A stretch of DNA of 64,000 nt, from contig NZ_JUIW01000002.1 of NCBI RefSeq assembly GCF_004151245.1, forward strand, positions 62,001-126,000, written 5' to 3'. Origin of the DNA: Flavobacterium beibuense. GTDB taxonomy: Bacteria > Bacteroidota > Bacteroidia > Flavobacteriales > Flavobacteriaceae. A model generated the notes under the pieces. That model saw nothing but the letters and a program-made list of their open reading frames with translations, made no database searches and was not told the DNA's origin. Numbering within the stretch: the stretch's first letter is position 1; each line of letters begins with the position of its first letter. Both the position numbers and the translations under genes were made by a program. Positions 50,221 to 59,050 of the stretch are shown here, in pieces.

Positions 50221-51909
50221 TTAAAAGCCTTCAGTTACTTCAAAACTTATTTTTTCCTCTGTTACAGGATGTACAAATTCAAGATAAGCGGCATGTAGGT
50301 GAAGTCTCTCTGCAGCAGTGCCATACAAATCGTCGCCTACAATAGGAGCGTTTAGGCCCAACTCATGTGCCGAGTGCATACGTAACTGATGTGTACGTCC
50401 CGTAAGTGGCCAAAAGTGAATCTTGGTTGTTTTATCTGTTTTTTCAACAACCTTCCATTTTGTAGTGGCTTTTTTACCATGCTCAAAACAAACAAGCTGT
50501 CTTGGCCTGTTATCCAGATCACCACGCAATGGTAAGTTTATTTCACCTTCCTGTCCGTCTATAACTCTGGAAAGCAATGCAGTATATCTTTTGTTTACAG
50601 TTCGTTTTAAAAACTGTTTTTGTATGTTTTTATGTGCTTCTTTGGTTTTGGCCACTACTAAAAGGCCTGATGTAGACATATCCAGCCTGTGTATAATAAG
50701 AGGTTCTATATCTCCCCACATGGCCTGTAGCCTAGAATAGACAGAGTCCTGAACCAATATGCCGGGAACTGAAAGCAGTTCAGCAGGTTTATTAACCACG
50801 ATTAGATGATCATCTTCATAAACTGTCTCTAGTTTTTTTCCTTCGCCCTGATTGATAAGGAATGGATTATCATCTACAGGCATCCCTTCCAGCATGTGTT
50901 TTAGGATAGGCTTGCATTTACCTGTACAGGCAGGATAGTATTGTTTGTGCTTCCTGACTTCAGATTTTGGAGATGCTCCCCACCAAAACTCAGCCATTGC
51001 TATAGGTTTAAATCCGTGAAGGAAAGTATACTGAAGTAATTTAGGAGTTGCACATTCACCTGCACCGGCAGGAGGCTTGCCAAAAACGGTATCGCTGAAT
51101 ATAGCGTGCAGGCTTTTTTCTTTGCGGTCCTTATTTAAGAAAGCATATTGTTCAAAAAGCTGTTGCTGTAGTGCTGCCGATTTTTCCCTTCTTTCTTTCT
51201 TAAGACTTTCAATAGTGTCTTTATATTTTGCCACTTCAATTTGTACCTCTTCCAGAGTTTTTTTCCATTGATTGGAAAGAAGTGAGTACTGGTGGTTGTC
51301 ATAATGGCTAAAGCGTATTAAATATGCTTCAAAACGAGCATAATCAGCTTCATTAATGATGTTTTTTCTTCGGTCGCGCAGACTTTTCCTGTAAGCCTTA
51401 TTGCTTTTTAAACGTTTTTTAAATGCTGCTATTTCTTTTGCAGACTGAACAGAAAATTTTTCTAAGTCCTCTTTTAGCTTGATATATCTTTCATCCTGTT
51501 CAATTTCCTTAACCTTATCATTAATGCTGTTAAGAATGTATTGCTCTTTAAGAAAAAAGCTGTCTTCCACAAGCATATCAAAAACAGGAGGTACAAACAT
51601 AGGATGGTCATTAGAATCGGCAAGTTTTCCTGAAAAAGCCGAAAGATACCCCAGCTTGCCTTCTTCATCCTGAATTACCAATACCCCAAACATTTTACCT
51701 ATAACCAGTCCGGGTTGATTTTCTATAAGTCCGAAGTTATGGTTTAAATCGGTTTGATTTTCGAGATATTCCTGTAATTGAGCTGTAGCAATTTTAGTGA
51801 GCGGGTGGGGTTCGTAAAAAAACGGAAAAGTAAAGCGCTCCGGTAAATCTATATCATTTATCAGGCTCTCAGTAAAATACGTAATTCTGTCTTTTGGATT
51901 GCTCACCAC
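50221..51909 (-). CDS. RluA-family pseudouridine synthase with long coiled-coil extension
   Basis: 562 residues. The C-terminal 220 are an RluA-type synthase with the catalytic Asp in HRLDMSTSGLLV and the end motif RTHQLRMHSAHELGL. The N-terminal 330 residues, including coiled coils at about 130-265, are an extension with the segment CATPKLLQYTFLHG, seen in Bacteroidota proteins of this size. The target uridine cannot be told. It has no ATG near the start: translation must begin at a GTG (51909 or 51906), with a TACTTTCG box upstream. Confidence 0.9.
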   Translation of the reverse strand: MVSNPKDRITYFTESLINDIDLPERFTFPFFYEPHPLTKIATAQLQEYLENQTDLNHNFGLIENQPGLVIGKMFGVLVIQDEEGKLGYLSAFSGKLADSNDHPMFVPPVFDMLVEDSFFLKEQYILNSINDKVKEIEQDERYIKLKEDLEKFSVQSAKEIAAFKKRLKSNKAYRKSLRDRRKNIINEADYARFEAYLIRFSHYDNHQYSLLSNQWKKTLEEVQIEVAKYKDTIESLKKERREKSAALQQQLFEQYAFLNKDRKEKSLHAIFSDTVFGKPPAGAGECATPKLLQYTFLHGFKPIAMAEFWWGASPKSEVRKHKQYYPACTGKCKPILKHMLEGMPVDDNPFLINQGEGKKLETVYEDDHLIVVNKPAELLSVPGILVQDSVYSRLQAMWGDIEPLIIHRLDMSTSGLLVVAKTKEAHKNIQKQFLKRTVNKRYTALLSRVIDGQEGEINLPLRGDLDNRPRQLVCFEHGKKATTKWKVVEKTDKTTKIHFWPLTGRTHQLRMHSAHELGLNAPIVGDDLYGTAAERLHLHAAYLEFVHPVTEEKISFEVTEGF

Positions 51910-52000
51910 CGCACAATTATTTTTTTGCGCGAAAGTAACTGATTTTGATTAAAAACTAAAAGAAAGCTACATTTGTTATCTATTATTTTGCAGGAATTTT

Positions 52001-52558
52001 ATGGAATACGATAAGTTTATATTTTGCCTTGAGGCTGTTAACGATGTTGAAACAGATACCGAAACAGAAGTAGTAAGGAATTTGGAAAAGTTGGCTTATG
52101 AAGGGATAGACAGTATTTACAAGAGTTGTGACACAATAGAGGGAATGGAAGAAAGCCTTCAGATATTGCTTTATAATGACCATAATTTTAAAAATTATGA
52201 AATTATTTACTTGGTAATGAAAGGGGAGGCAAATAATATATGCCTAAATGGTTATTACTATAGTATTGAAGAAATAGCCGAGCTTTTTGAAGGAAGAATG
52301 AAAGGAAAGGTTATTCATTTTGCTAATTCAAAGATTTTAGATCTTGAAGAAGAAGAAGCCCAGTATTTTTTAGATGTTACAGGGGCTAAGGCTATTTCAG
52401 GATACGGAATTCCTTTTAGCGGTGTAAGCAGCGTTAATTTGGACAAGATATTCTTCAGCCTTTTTCAGGATAGTGATGATGTAGTTGATATTGTAGAAGA
52501 GCTGCATGAAAAAACGTATGCGCTTTGTAAAAGGCTTGATTTTAGGTTGTATTATTAA
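52001..52558 (+). CDS. Uncharacterised protein, DUF6642-like
   Basis: 185 residues, acidic, no signal peptide. It resembles what I remember of DUF6642, a Bacteroidota family of unknown role. The order CLEAVNDVET, then DHNFKNYEIIYLVMKGEANN and GKVIHFANSKILDLEEEEAQ is like the strand-loop layout of caspase-type folds, but the His and Cys positions are Lys and Ala/Asn, so a protease is unlikely. It is followed 22 bases later by a small membrane protein on the same strand, and the two may form a pair. Function unknown. Confidence 0.65.
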   Translation: MEYDKFIFCLEAVNDVETDTETEVVRNLEKLAYEGIDSIYKSCDTIEGMEESLQILLYNDHNFKNYEIIYLVMKGEANNICLNGYYYSIEEIAELFEGRMKGKVIHFANSKILDLEEEEAQYFLDVTGAKAISGYGIPFSGVSSVNLDKIFFSLFQDSDDVVDIVEELHEKTYALCKRLDFRLYY

Positions 52559-52580
52559 TTAGACTTTAAGCGATTTATAT

Positions 52581-53144
52581 ATGGAGATATTTAGCGATAT
52601 AATAAGTTTAATTAACCTTTTATTTATCAAGCCTCTTTTGGTTACAGTTTTTATTTTACTTTTTTACAGAATTTTATCTAGCAGAAAAGATGTTGTTACA
52701 GAAGCTGTTTTAATTGTAAAATGGGGAGTGCTTTTGTATATTTTTCTTGATATAATTTTCTATTCAGTACTTTTAATTTTTCCTAATGAAGAATATGGTT
52801 TTGTAAACAGGGCTACCGGGCCATATTGGTGGAGTTATTTAATAATGATGTTAGGACACCTTTTAATACCTCTGTTGCTGTTAGTAAAAAAGTTAGGTAG
52901 AAACATTTATTTCCTGCTCTTTGTAAGTTTTGTAATTAATATAGGCTGGATGTTCGAGAGATTTGTAATAATTATGACGTCAATACACAGAGATTATGAA
53001 CCGGATAGTTGGTCAGGTACTTCAATTCCTTTGTATGGAGATTGGTCATTACTATTAATAGGTGTTATTGAAGCTGTATTAGTATTGACTTTAGCCTATT
53101 TTTTAACTCTTAAACCTAAGAAAGAAGAAATCAGTACTAATTAA
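52581..53144 (+). CDS. Five-helix membrane protein, unknown
   Basis: 187 residues with five membrane segments at about 8-28, 42-65, 78-98, 103-125 and 150-172. A periplasmic loop DYEPDSWSGTSIPLYGDWS near 140 is the best-marked stretch. It belongs to no family that I can name with confidence. Its 3' end overlaps the convergent GNAT gene by 8 bases. It probably shares a transcript with the DUF6642-like gene. Confidence 0.7.
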   Translation: MEIFSDIISLINLLFIKPLLVTVFILLFYRILSSRKDVVTEAVLIVKWGVLLYIFLDIIFYSVLLIFPNEEYGFVNRATGPYWWSYLIMMLGHLLIPLLLLVKKLGRNIYFLLFVSFVINIGWMFERFVIIMTSIHRDYEPDSWSGTSIPLYGDWSLLLIGVIEAVLVLTLAYFLTLKPKKEEISTN

Positions 53145-53592
53145 TTTTTTCTATACTATTTTCCATTCTGTATAAGTCCAAGTCTTTACCCCAGTAATCT
53201 TTCACGATTTCCTGAGTTTCAAAACCAAATTTCTGGTAGAATTTGTAGGCCAGCTGAGAGGTGCGCACCATTATTTTTGTAATGGTTTTAATTTCTTTTA
53301 ATTTCTTAATCCTGTATAGGGTAAGGGTAGTACCAAGTCCGGCGCCCTGATGCTCCGGATGAAAAAAATCCCAGGAAAGAGTACCTGTGGTTTTATCTTC
53401 AGAAATATTAAAGCCTCCCGCACCTACAATTTCGTTATGCAGTAATATTATAAAATAGCTGTAAATGTGTTTATCCAGATAATCAATAAGGTCCTGTTCT
53501 TCTTCAGGAGCAAAATATTTTGGAATATTAAGACGAAGCAGCTTTATAAGAGATTCTCTATCAAGAGGAGTATATTCTCTTATTGTAATCAT
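53137..53592 (-). CDS. GNAT family N-acetyltransferase
   Basis: 151 residues from the ATG at 53592. The acetyl-CoA-binding motif is degenerate but present: HPEHQGAGLGTTLTLYRIKK (Q/R-x-x-G-x-G/A), followed by IMVRTSQLAYKFYQKFGF. Substrate unknown. The ATG overlaps the stop of the upstream TauE/SafE gene (ATGA), so the pair is translationally coupled. A longer frame back to 53634 overlaps the upstream gene too far. Confidence 0.9.
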   Translation of the reverse strand: MITIREYTPLDRESLIKLLRLNIPKYFAPEEEQDLIDYLDKHIYSYFIILLHNEIVGAGGFNISEDKTTGTLSWDFFHPEHQGAGLGTTLTLYRIKKLKEIKTITKIMVRTSQLAYKFYQKFGFETQEIVKDYWGKDLDLYRMENSIEKIN

Positions 53593-54416
53593 CTCTTGTA
53601 GAATAATATCCTGAAGCCTACAATAATTAGGCATACAGCCAGTGCCCTAATAATAACATGGCTTTTTATCCTGTGAGAAAAATAGGCTCCTAACTGAGCT
53701 CCAGGTACGACGCCTAAGCTTAGGTAAACTATGGTAAGAATAATTTCGTTATTGCTGTATGTTCCACTAAAGGCATGGGTAATAACACTAACCGTAGCCA
53801 TTACAGCTAAAATAAAGTGTGAGGTAGCTGTTGCAATATGAACAGGGAAACGCAACCAGTTTACCATTGCGGGTACGTGTATAATACCTCCACCAATACC
53901 TAAAAGAGGGGAGATGTAGCCTACAAATACACTTATTATAGCTCCAAAAGATTGTTTGTAACTGTATTCATAAGTTGTTCCTGCCTTATCTGTAAGTTTG
54001 GTGCTTTTATATCCTTTTCTGGTAATTTGAGTTATTTTTTGAGCAACAACTTTTCGGTTTTTAAAGAAAAGATAAATTGATAAAACAACGAGTAATATAC
54101 CAAAAATAATATTAAATGTTTTCTCGTTTATGTATTTAACTGTCCATACTCCTAATATAGATCCCGGGATAGTATATAAAGCAAATGTAACTCCAGCTTT
54201 ATAATCAATCCTGCCCGATCGTGCATAGGCAAATGAACCTGATATGGAATTTAAGGCAACTACAGCTATAGATATTGCTGTTATTGTTTCAGGTTCAAAT
54301 TGTGGGTAAAAGAATAAAAGAAAAGGAACAAGGATAAAGCCTCCACCGGCCCCAATAAGTGTTCCGACAGTTCCTATAATTAATCCAACAATGATGAGTA
54401 GTAGTGTGTTTTCCAA
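53589..54416 (-). CDS. TauE/SafE family sulfite exporter-like membrane protein
   Basis: 275 residues with about eight membrane helices. It has the two family repeats: GTVGTLIGAGGGFILVP near residue 17 and ISPLLGIGGGIIHVPAM near 170. Members carry sulfite, sulfoacetate or other organic anions outward, and the substrate here is unknown. The start is a TTG at 54416 (ENTLLLIIVGLIIG), as no ATG lies before the first glycine motif. It is coupled to the GNAT gene by an ATGA overlap. Confidence 0.9.
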   Translation of the reverse strand: MENTLLLIIVGLIIGTVGTLIGAGGGFILVPFLLFFYPQFEPETITAISIAVVALNSISGSFAYARSGRIDYKAGVTFALYTIPGSILGVWTVKYINEKTFNIIFGILLVVLSIYLFFKNRKVVAQKITQITRKGYKSTKLTDKAGTTYEYSYKQSFGAIISVFVGYISPLLGIGGGIIHVPAMVNWLRFPVHIATATSHFILAVMATVSVITHAFSGTYSNNEIILTIVYLSLGVVPGAQLGAYFSHRIKSHVIIRALAVCLIIVGFRILFYKR

Positions 54417-54446
54417 ATCGGGTTTTTTTTCCTGATTTCTAAATAA

Positions 54447-55640
54447 TTAAAATATTAAAAGATTAATATCTCTGAAAGGTATATTAAACCAGTCGGCTAT
54501 AGATCTGTTAGTTAATAATCCATGATAGAAATATATACCGTGTTTCAAACCATAATTGCAGCGTATTGAGCTTTCTATACCACCATCTTCGGCCATCTGC
54601 AGTAAAAACGGACTAATGATATTACTGATAGACATAGAAGCCGTTTTAGAATAGCGTGACGGTATATTAGGAACGCAATAGTGAATTACATTGTTCTTAA
54701 TAAATGTCGGCTTTTCGTGAGTGGTGATTTCCGAAGTTTCAAAGCATCCCCCAGTATCTATACAAACATCAATAATAACAGCACCTTTTTTCATATGCTC
54801 TACCATAGTTTCACTAACTACAATAGGTGTACGTTCTTTTCCACGCATTGCGCCTATGGCTACATCACAACGCATAAGGGCTTTTAATAATACCTTTTCT
54901 TGTATGGTTGATGTAAATATGCGTTGGTTAAGATTGTTTTGCAACCTGCGCAGCTTATTGATGGAATTATCAAACACTTTTACGTTAGCACCAAGTCCTA
55001 ACGCTGTTCGGGCAGCATATTCGGCAACCGTTCCTGCACCAACAATAACAACCTCTGTAGGAGGAACACCGGTAATATTACCCAATAGTAAGCCTTTACC
55101 TATTTTTTGGTTTATCATCAATTCTGATGCTATAAGTACAGATGCTGTCCCTGCAATTTCACTTAATGATTTTACGGCAGGGTAGGAGCCGTCTTCATCC
55201 TTAATGAATTCAAAAGCCAGGGCTGTTATTTTTTTAGAAGTCAGAGCCTCAAAATATTCTTTTTTCTGGGTTTTTAACTGAATGGCAGAAATGATCAGCG
55301 TTTGCTGGTTCATCATTTCAATTTCCTTGACTGTAGGTGGTTCTACTTTAAGAATAACGGGACATCCAAATACTTTTTTTGTATCGTTGGTTATTTCGGC
55401 ACCTGCGTCGCTGTATTCCTTATCCGTATAGCTGGAACTCAATCCTGCACCTGCTTCAATCATAACGCGATGGCCATGAGCCGTAAGCGAAGTAACCGCA
55501 TCGGGTGTTAGGCAAATTCTTCTTTCCTGATAAGATGTTTCTTTGGGAATACCTATAAACAGGTTACTTCGTTGCTTTCCTACTTCAAGTTTCTCCTCCT
55601 GCGGAAGCAATTGCTGTTTTGTGAACGGTGTTAACGACAT
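54447..55640 (-). CDS. ald: Alanine dehydrogenase
   Basis: Converts alanine to pyruvate and ammonia with NAD. 397 residues, with an extra N-terminal 30 residues compared with Bacillus Ald (about 370). The catalytic Lys and His lie in ILKVEPPTVKEIE and ALAFEFIKDEDGSYP. The NAD fold motif is VIVGAGTVAEYAARTALGLGANV near residue 205, and DVCIDTGGCFETS precedes the C-terminal part. It is a single-gene unit between tsaE and the TauE/SafE gene on the same strand. It helps balance nitrogen with the other amino-acid enzymes here. Confidence 0.94.
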   Translation of the reverse strand: MSLTPFTKQQLLPQEEKLEVGKQRSNLFIGIPKETSYQERRICLTPDAVTSLTAHGHRVMIEAGAGLSSSYTDKEYSDAGAEITNDTKKVFGCPVILKVEPPTVKEIEMMNQQTLIISAIQLKTQKKEYFEALTSKKITALAFEFIKDEDGSYPAVKSLSEIAGTASVLIASELMINQKIGKGLLLGNITGVPPTEVVIVGAGTVAEYAARTALGLGANVKVFDNSINKLRRLQNNLNQRIFTSTIQEKVLLKALMRCDVAIGAMRGKERTPIVVSETMVEHMKKGAVIIDVCIDTGGCFETSEITTHEKPTFIKNNVIHYCVPNIPSRYSKTASMSISNIISPFLLQMAEDGGIESSIRCNYGLKHGIYFYHGLLTNRSIADWFNIPFRDINLLIF

Positions 55641-55694
55641 GGTTTGGCTGAAAAAATTTGATACAATTTACAAAAATTATACTAAGTTAAATAA

Positions 55695-56102
55695 CTATTT
55701 TACAACTAGATGCCTCTTTCCGTCCGGCAGTTGTTTTATGGTAATTGTAGTGTGGTCTAAAGGTATAAGGTTAGGTGTTTTTTCCGGCCATTCTATAAGG
55801 CAAAAGTTACCTGAATAAAAATACTCATCAAGCCCCATATCATATGCTTCTTCTTCTGTATTTAAACGATAAAGGTCAAAATGGTACAGTATATCACCAT
55901 TTTCTGTTTCATACTCGTTTACCAGAGAAAAAGTAGGACTGGAGGTCATGTCTTTAACCCCCAGCCGTTTTGCTATAGCCTTAATAAGTGTTGTTTTGCC
56001 TACACCCATGCCTGCATGAAACAGCACAGTCTTTTTCATATCATGTGCGAGTATCTGTTTTGCAGCATTATCAATCTCCTCAAGGGAAAAAGTCAGTTCC
56101 AT
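55695..56102 (-). CDS. tsaE: tRNA threonylcarbamoyladenosine biosynthesis ATPase TsaE
   Basis: The small ATPase that works with TsaB and TsaD to make t6A37 in ANN-decoding tRNAs. 135 residues with P-loop GMGVGKTT near residue 32, the SPTFSLVNEYE strand near 54 and HFDLYRLNTEEE near 75, the family order. It lies 9 bases after porX on the same strand, so the two are probably co-transcribed. Confidence 0.95.
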   Translation of the reverse strand: MELTFSLEEIDNAAKQILAHDMKKTVLFHAGMGVGKTTLIKAIAKRLGVKDMTSSPTFSLVNEYETENGDILYHFDLYRLNTEEEAYDMGLDEYFYSGNFCLIEWPEKTPNLIPLDHTTITIKQLPDGKRHLVVK

Positions 56103-56111
56103 ATAATTAAC

Positions 56112-57665
56112 CTATTTTGGGTTAAACACTAAAAACGGAATAATCATTTCTTCCAGTGAAATACCGCCATGCTGGTAGGTATTTCTGTAATAGCTTACAT
56201 AATGATTAAAATTGTTTACATAAGCCAGAAATAAATCGTTTTTAGCAAAAATAAAAGAACTGCTCATATTTACAGCAGGAAGCTGAATACTTTTTGGATC
56301 TTTTACATGATAAACATCTTTATCTTCAAAAGTAAGGCTTCGTCCTGTTTTATAACGCAGGTTAAGGCTTGTATTTCTGTCTCCTATAACTTTAGAAGGG
56401 TTCTTTACGTTTATGGTACCGTGGTCTGTAGTCAGAATAAGTTTAAAGCCCATTTGCTGAGCCTGTTGTATCATTTCTAATAACGGGGAGTTTTTAAACC
56501 AGCTTAATGTAAGCGAACGGTAAGCTTTGTCGTTACTTGCCAGTTCTTTTACCACATCCATTTCGGTTTTGGCGTGAGACAGCATATCCACAAAGTTGTA
56601 TACTATTGTAGTAAGGTCATTATTTTTAAGCCCCTTAAAGTTGTCTACAAGCTTTTTACCATCCTTAAAGTTGGTGATTTTATAATATTCCTGTTTGATG
56701 TTAAGACCTAAACGGCGAAGTTGTTCTGTAAGGAACTCAGCTTCATAAAGATTTTTACCACCATCTTCCACATCATTTTTCCAGTATTGCGGGTATTTTT
56801 TTTCCATTTCTAAAGGAGTAAGACCTGAGAATATGGCATTACGCGCATACTGTGTGGCAGTAGGTAATATGGAATAGTATGAAGTTTCCTTTTCAAGCTT
56901 GTAATGGTTATTCACTACACCTTCAAAAGCTTTCCACTGGTCATACCTAAGATTATCAACCACAACAAAAAGTATAGGTTGTTTCTTTTGAATTTCTGGA
57001 ACAACAAGTTGCCTGAACAGGTTATGTGAAAGTATCGGTTTATCATCTTCTTTAGGATTAAACCAATCTTCGTAGTTTTTCTCTATAAATTTACCAAACT
57101 GTGAATTGGCCTCCAGTTTTTGAGATTCCAGTATTTCTATCATACTGTGGTCTTCAATATTTTCAAGCTCAATTTCCCAAAAGATAAGTTTTTTGTAAAG
57201 ATCTACCCAATCCTCATAACTGTTTACCATAGAAAGATCCATGGATATTTTACGAAATTCCTTTTGGTAATCAAGCGTAGTTTTCTCAGATACCAGTCTT
57301 GAGATATCAAGGTTTTTCTTTAAACTAAGCAGTATCTGATTAGGGTTTACAGGTTTTATAAGATAATCGGCAATTTTAGACCCTATTGCCTCTTCCATAA
57401 TGTATTCTTCCTCACTTTTGGTAATCATAATTACCGGAACAGAAGACTTTTTCTCTTTCATTTCGGCAAGCGTTTCTAATCCGCTTAACCCGGGCATATT
57501 TTCATCAAGGAATACTATATCAAAGTTTTCTTCATCAAAAAGATCAAGGGCATCCTGTCCATTATTGGCAGTAGTAACTTTATAATTCTTTTTTTCAAGG
57601 AAAAGTATATGTGGTTTTAAAAGGTCAATTTCATCATCAACCCATAAGATCTTTATTTCATTCAT
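56112..57665 (-). CDS. porX: T9SS response regulator PorX (receiver plus PglZ domain)
   Basis: A 517-residue regulator of type IX secretion. Residues 1-120 are a receiver domain with acidic pocket Asp10/Asp11, phosphoacceptor Asp54 in LDENMPG and the conserved Lys in YLIKPVNP. A helical linker follows, then a PglZ (alkaline-phosphatase superfamily) domain from about 200 with metal ligands in VVVDNLRYDQW, the substrate Thr in LPTATQYARNA and the second metal set in ILTTDHGTINV. In the family this domain binds zinc and cleaves cyclic oligonucleotides. Its partner kinase PorY is not in this window. It is upstream of tsaE. Confidence 0.95.
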   Translation of the reverse strand: MNEIKILWVDDEIDLLKPHILFLEKKNYKVTTANNGQDALDLFDEENFDIVFLDENMPGLSGLETLAEMKEKKSSVPVIMITKSEEEYIMEEAIGSKIADYLIKPVNPNQILLSLKKNLDISRLVSEKTTLDYQKEFRKISMDLSMVNSYEDWVDLYKKLIFWEIELENIEDHSMIEILESQKLEANSQFGKFIEKNYEDWFNPKEDDKPILSHNLFRQLVVPEIQKKQPILFVVVDNLRYDQWKAFEGVVNNHYKLEKETSYYSILPTATQYARNAIFSGLTPLEMEKKYPQYWKNDVEDGGKNLYEAEFLTEQLRRLGLNIKQEYYKITNFKDGKKLVDNFKGLKNNDLTTIVYNFVDMLSHAKTEMDVVKELASNDKAYRSLTLSWFKNSPLLEMIQQAQQMGFKLILTTDHGTINVKNPSKVIGDRNTSLNLRYKTGRSLTFEDKDVYHVKDPKSIQLPAVNMSSSFIFAKNDLFLAYVNNFNHYVSYYRNTYQHGGISLEEMIIPFLVFNPK

Positions 57666-57760
57666 AATTCTGGTAGTTATTCAGCATAAAATTATCTTGC
57701 AATTTAACGCTAAATCCCCATTTTAGTATTAATTATTTTATAAAAATAACCCGTGGCAAT

Positions 57761-57791
57761 AAAAAAAGCGCAAGTATATACTTACGCTTTT
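57761..57791 (-). terminator. Terminator downstream of the DUF6048-like gene
   Basis: An inverted repeat built on AAGCGCAAGTAT with ATACTTACGCTT (one mismatch), ending in a T run on the minus strand. Confidence 0.7.
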
Positions 57792-57810
57792 AAGTTAGGG
57801 TGCTGTTATA

Positions 57811-58521
57811 CTATTTTTTACCTTTCTTGTAGATAGGTATTAAATAGGAAACAGTATAATTAAATCCGGTTCCAAAGCTACCTTCATAAGTTCGGTTAAA
57901 GCCCGGAATGTATAGATTGTCGAAGTTATCAGGCTTATTGTTTACAATAAGCGTCTTAAGCCTTAAGCTAAAACCAAGGAAAAGGTTATTTACCAGTTCT
58001 GCTTTTACACCGGCTACAAATTCAAGCCAATGTGCATTTAACCCAGTATATTCCTGGTTGGGATAGACTATAGTTGGGTCATAATAGCCGGAAGGATCAT
58101 AAATCTCGTAACTATTAAGGGTTTGGCTAAAACTGCTTACCCCATAACGCATACCCACATAGATCATATTTTGCATGTCCAGCCAGTTCTCATAAGTATT
58201 ATAATCAAAACCTACTTTAAGGTAGGTTCCGTTAGTGGTAAAGTTTAACTGGTCGTCGTCAACCGTAATTTTTGTGTTTCCTATCTCTGCAGCTGCAAAG
58301 AATTTTTGTGAAACCCTGTAGTCGCCCACAATCTCAAAACCCTGAAAATTATCGTCATAAATAGAGCGTGCAGCGGTATATAAGTCTGCACCTATACGAA
58401 GGCCATAACGCTGGTTTTTAATAGAAGTGTTGACTATTGTATCCTGTTCCTGTTGTGAAAATGCTGATGTAAAAACCAACATTAAAACGACACTAAAAAT
58501 AAATTTTGACATGTACTTCAT
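57811..58521 (-). CDS. DUF6048 family outer-membrane protein
   Basis: 236 residues with a signal peptide (KYMSKFIFSVVLMLVF, cut before QQEQD) and a probable outer-membrane barrel ending YLIPIYKKGKK. Strands such as FAAAEIGNTKITVDD, NMIYVGMRYGVSSFS and HWLEFVAGVKAELVNN fit the family, which I recall as DUF6048. A TTG at 58533 opens the frame four codons earlier; the ATGs at 58521 or 58512 are more likely. It overlaps the upstream DUF6452-like gene by about 29 bases, so the two are coupled. Function unknown. Confidence 0.8.
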   Translation of the reverse strand: MKYMSKFIFSVVLMLVFTSAFSQQEQDTIVNTSIKNQRYGLRIGADLYTAARSIYDDNFQGFEIVGDYRVSQKFFAAAEIGNTKITVDDDQLNFTTNGTYLKVGFDYNTYENWLDMQNMIYVGMRYGVSSFSQTLNSYEIYDPSGYYDPTIVYPNQEYTGLNAHWLEFVAGVKAELVNNLFLGFSLRLKTLIVNNKPDNFDNLYIPGFNRTYEGSFGTGFNYTVSYLIPIYKKGKK

Positions 58522-59029
58522 CTGAGGTTTCAATGTTAGGCTGTTCTATTGTATAATCCTGTATCCAAAGGCCGTCTGCATCCTGAGAATCATCTACCTG
58601 TGGGTTAGGATCATCCTGTGTATTCGGGTTAAGTATAAAATTAGATTTAAAACCGCAGGCTCTGGAAACATAAATTTCGTTATGTACATATTTAAAAGTA
58701 ACAGCATCTTTGTTATAAATGGTATCACTGTTTACTTTTTTACCCAGACTAAAAATCCATTGCGATTCTTCATTATCAGTCCTCAGGGGTACTAATATTT
58801 TATTAGTGTTTAAATATGTTTTGTAACTGGGTAGTGTATCGCCATCAGTTGTGAAATATTGAAAATAAGTTACATTTTTCAGTACAGTACGGTTGTCTTT
58901 ATCATAAAACTCAACTACAATATTTGGAGTAGTAATACTACCCTCTGCACATAAATCGTCTTTTTCACAACTCAAAAAGCCTATGGCTGTAAGGAGTAAC
59001 AGAAAAGAACATGTAATTATTTTTTTCAT
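58493..59029 (-). CDS. DUF6452 family lipoprotein
   Basis: 178 residues with a lipoprotein signal (MKKIITCSFLLLLTAIGFLSC), so anchored in a membrane. The mature part is a beta-rich domain (ITTPNIVVEFYDKDNRTVLKNV; YKTYLNTNKILVPLRT) with two later Cys in SRACGF. I recall this as DUF6452, regularly found with DUF6048 and rlmD in Flavobacteria, as here. The pair may form an outer-membrane complex; that is inference. It lies 21 bases after rlmD on the same strand. Confidence 0.8.
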   Translation of the reverse strand: MKKIITCSFLLLLTAIGFLSCEKDDLCAEGSITTPNIVVEFYDKDNRTVLKNVTYFQYFTTDGDTLPSYKTYLNTNKILVPLRTDNEESQWIFSLGKKVNSDTIYNKDAVTFKYVHNEIYVSRACGFKSNFILNPNTQDDPNPQVDDSQDADGLWIQDYTIEQPNIETSDEVHVKIYF

Positions 59030-59050
59030 ATTGATAAGGCGGATATTAAA

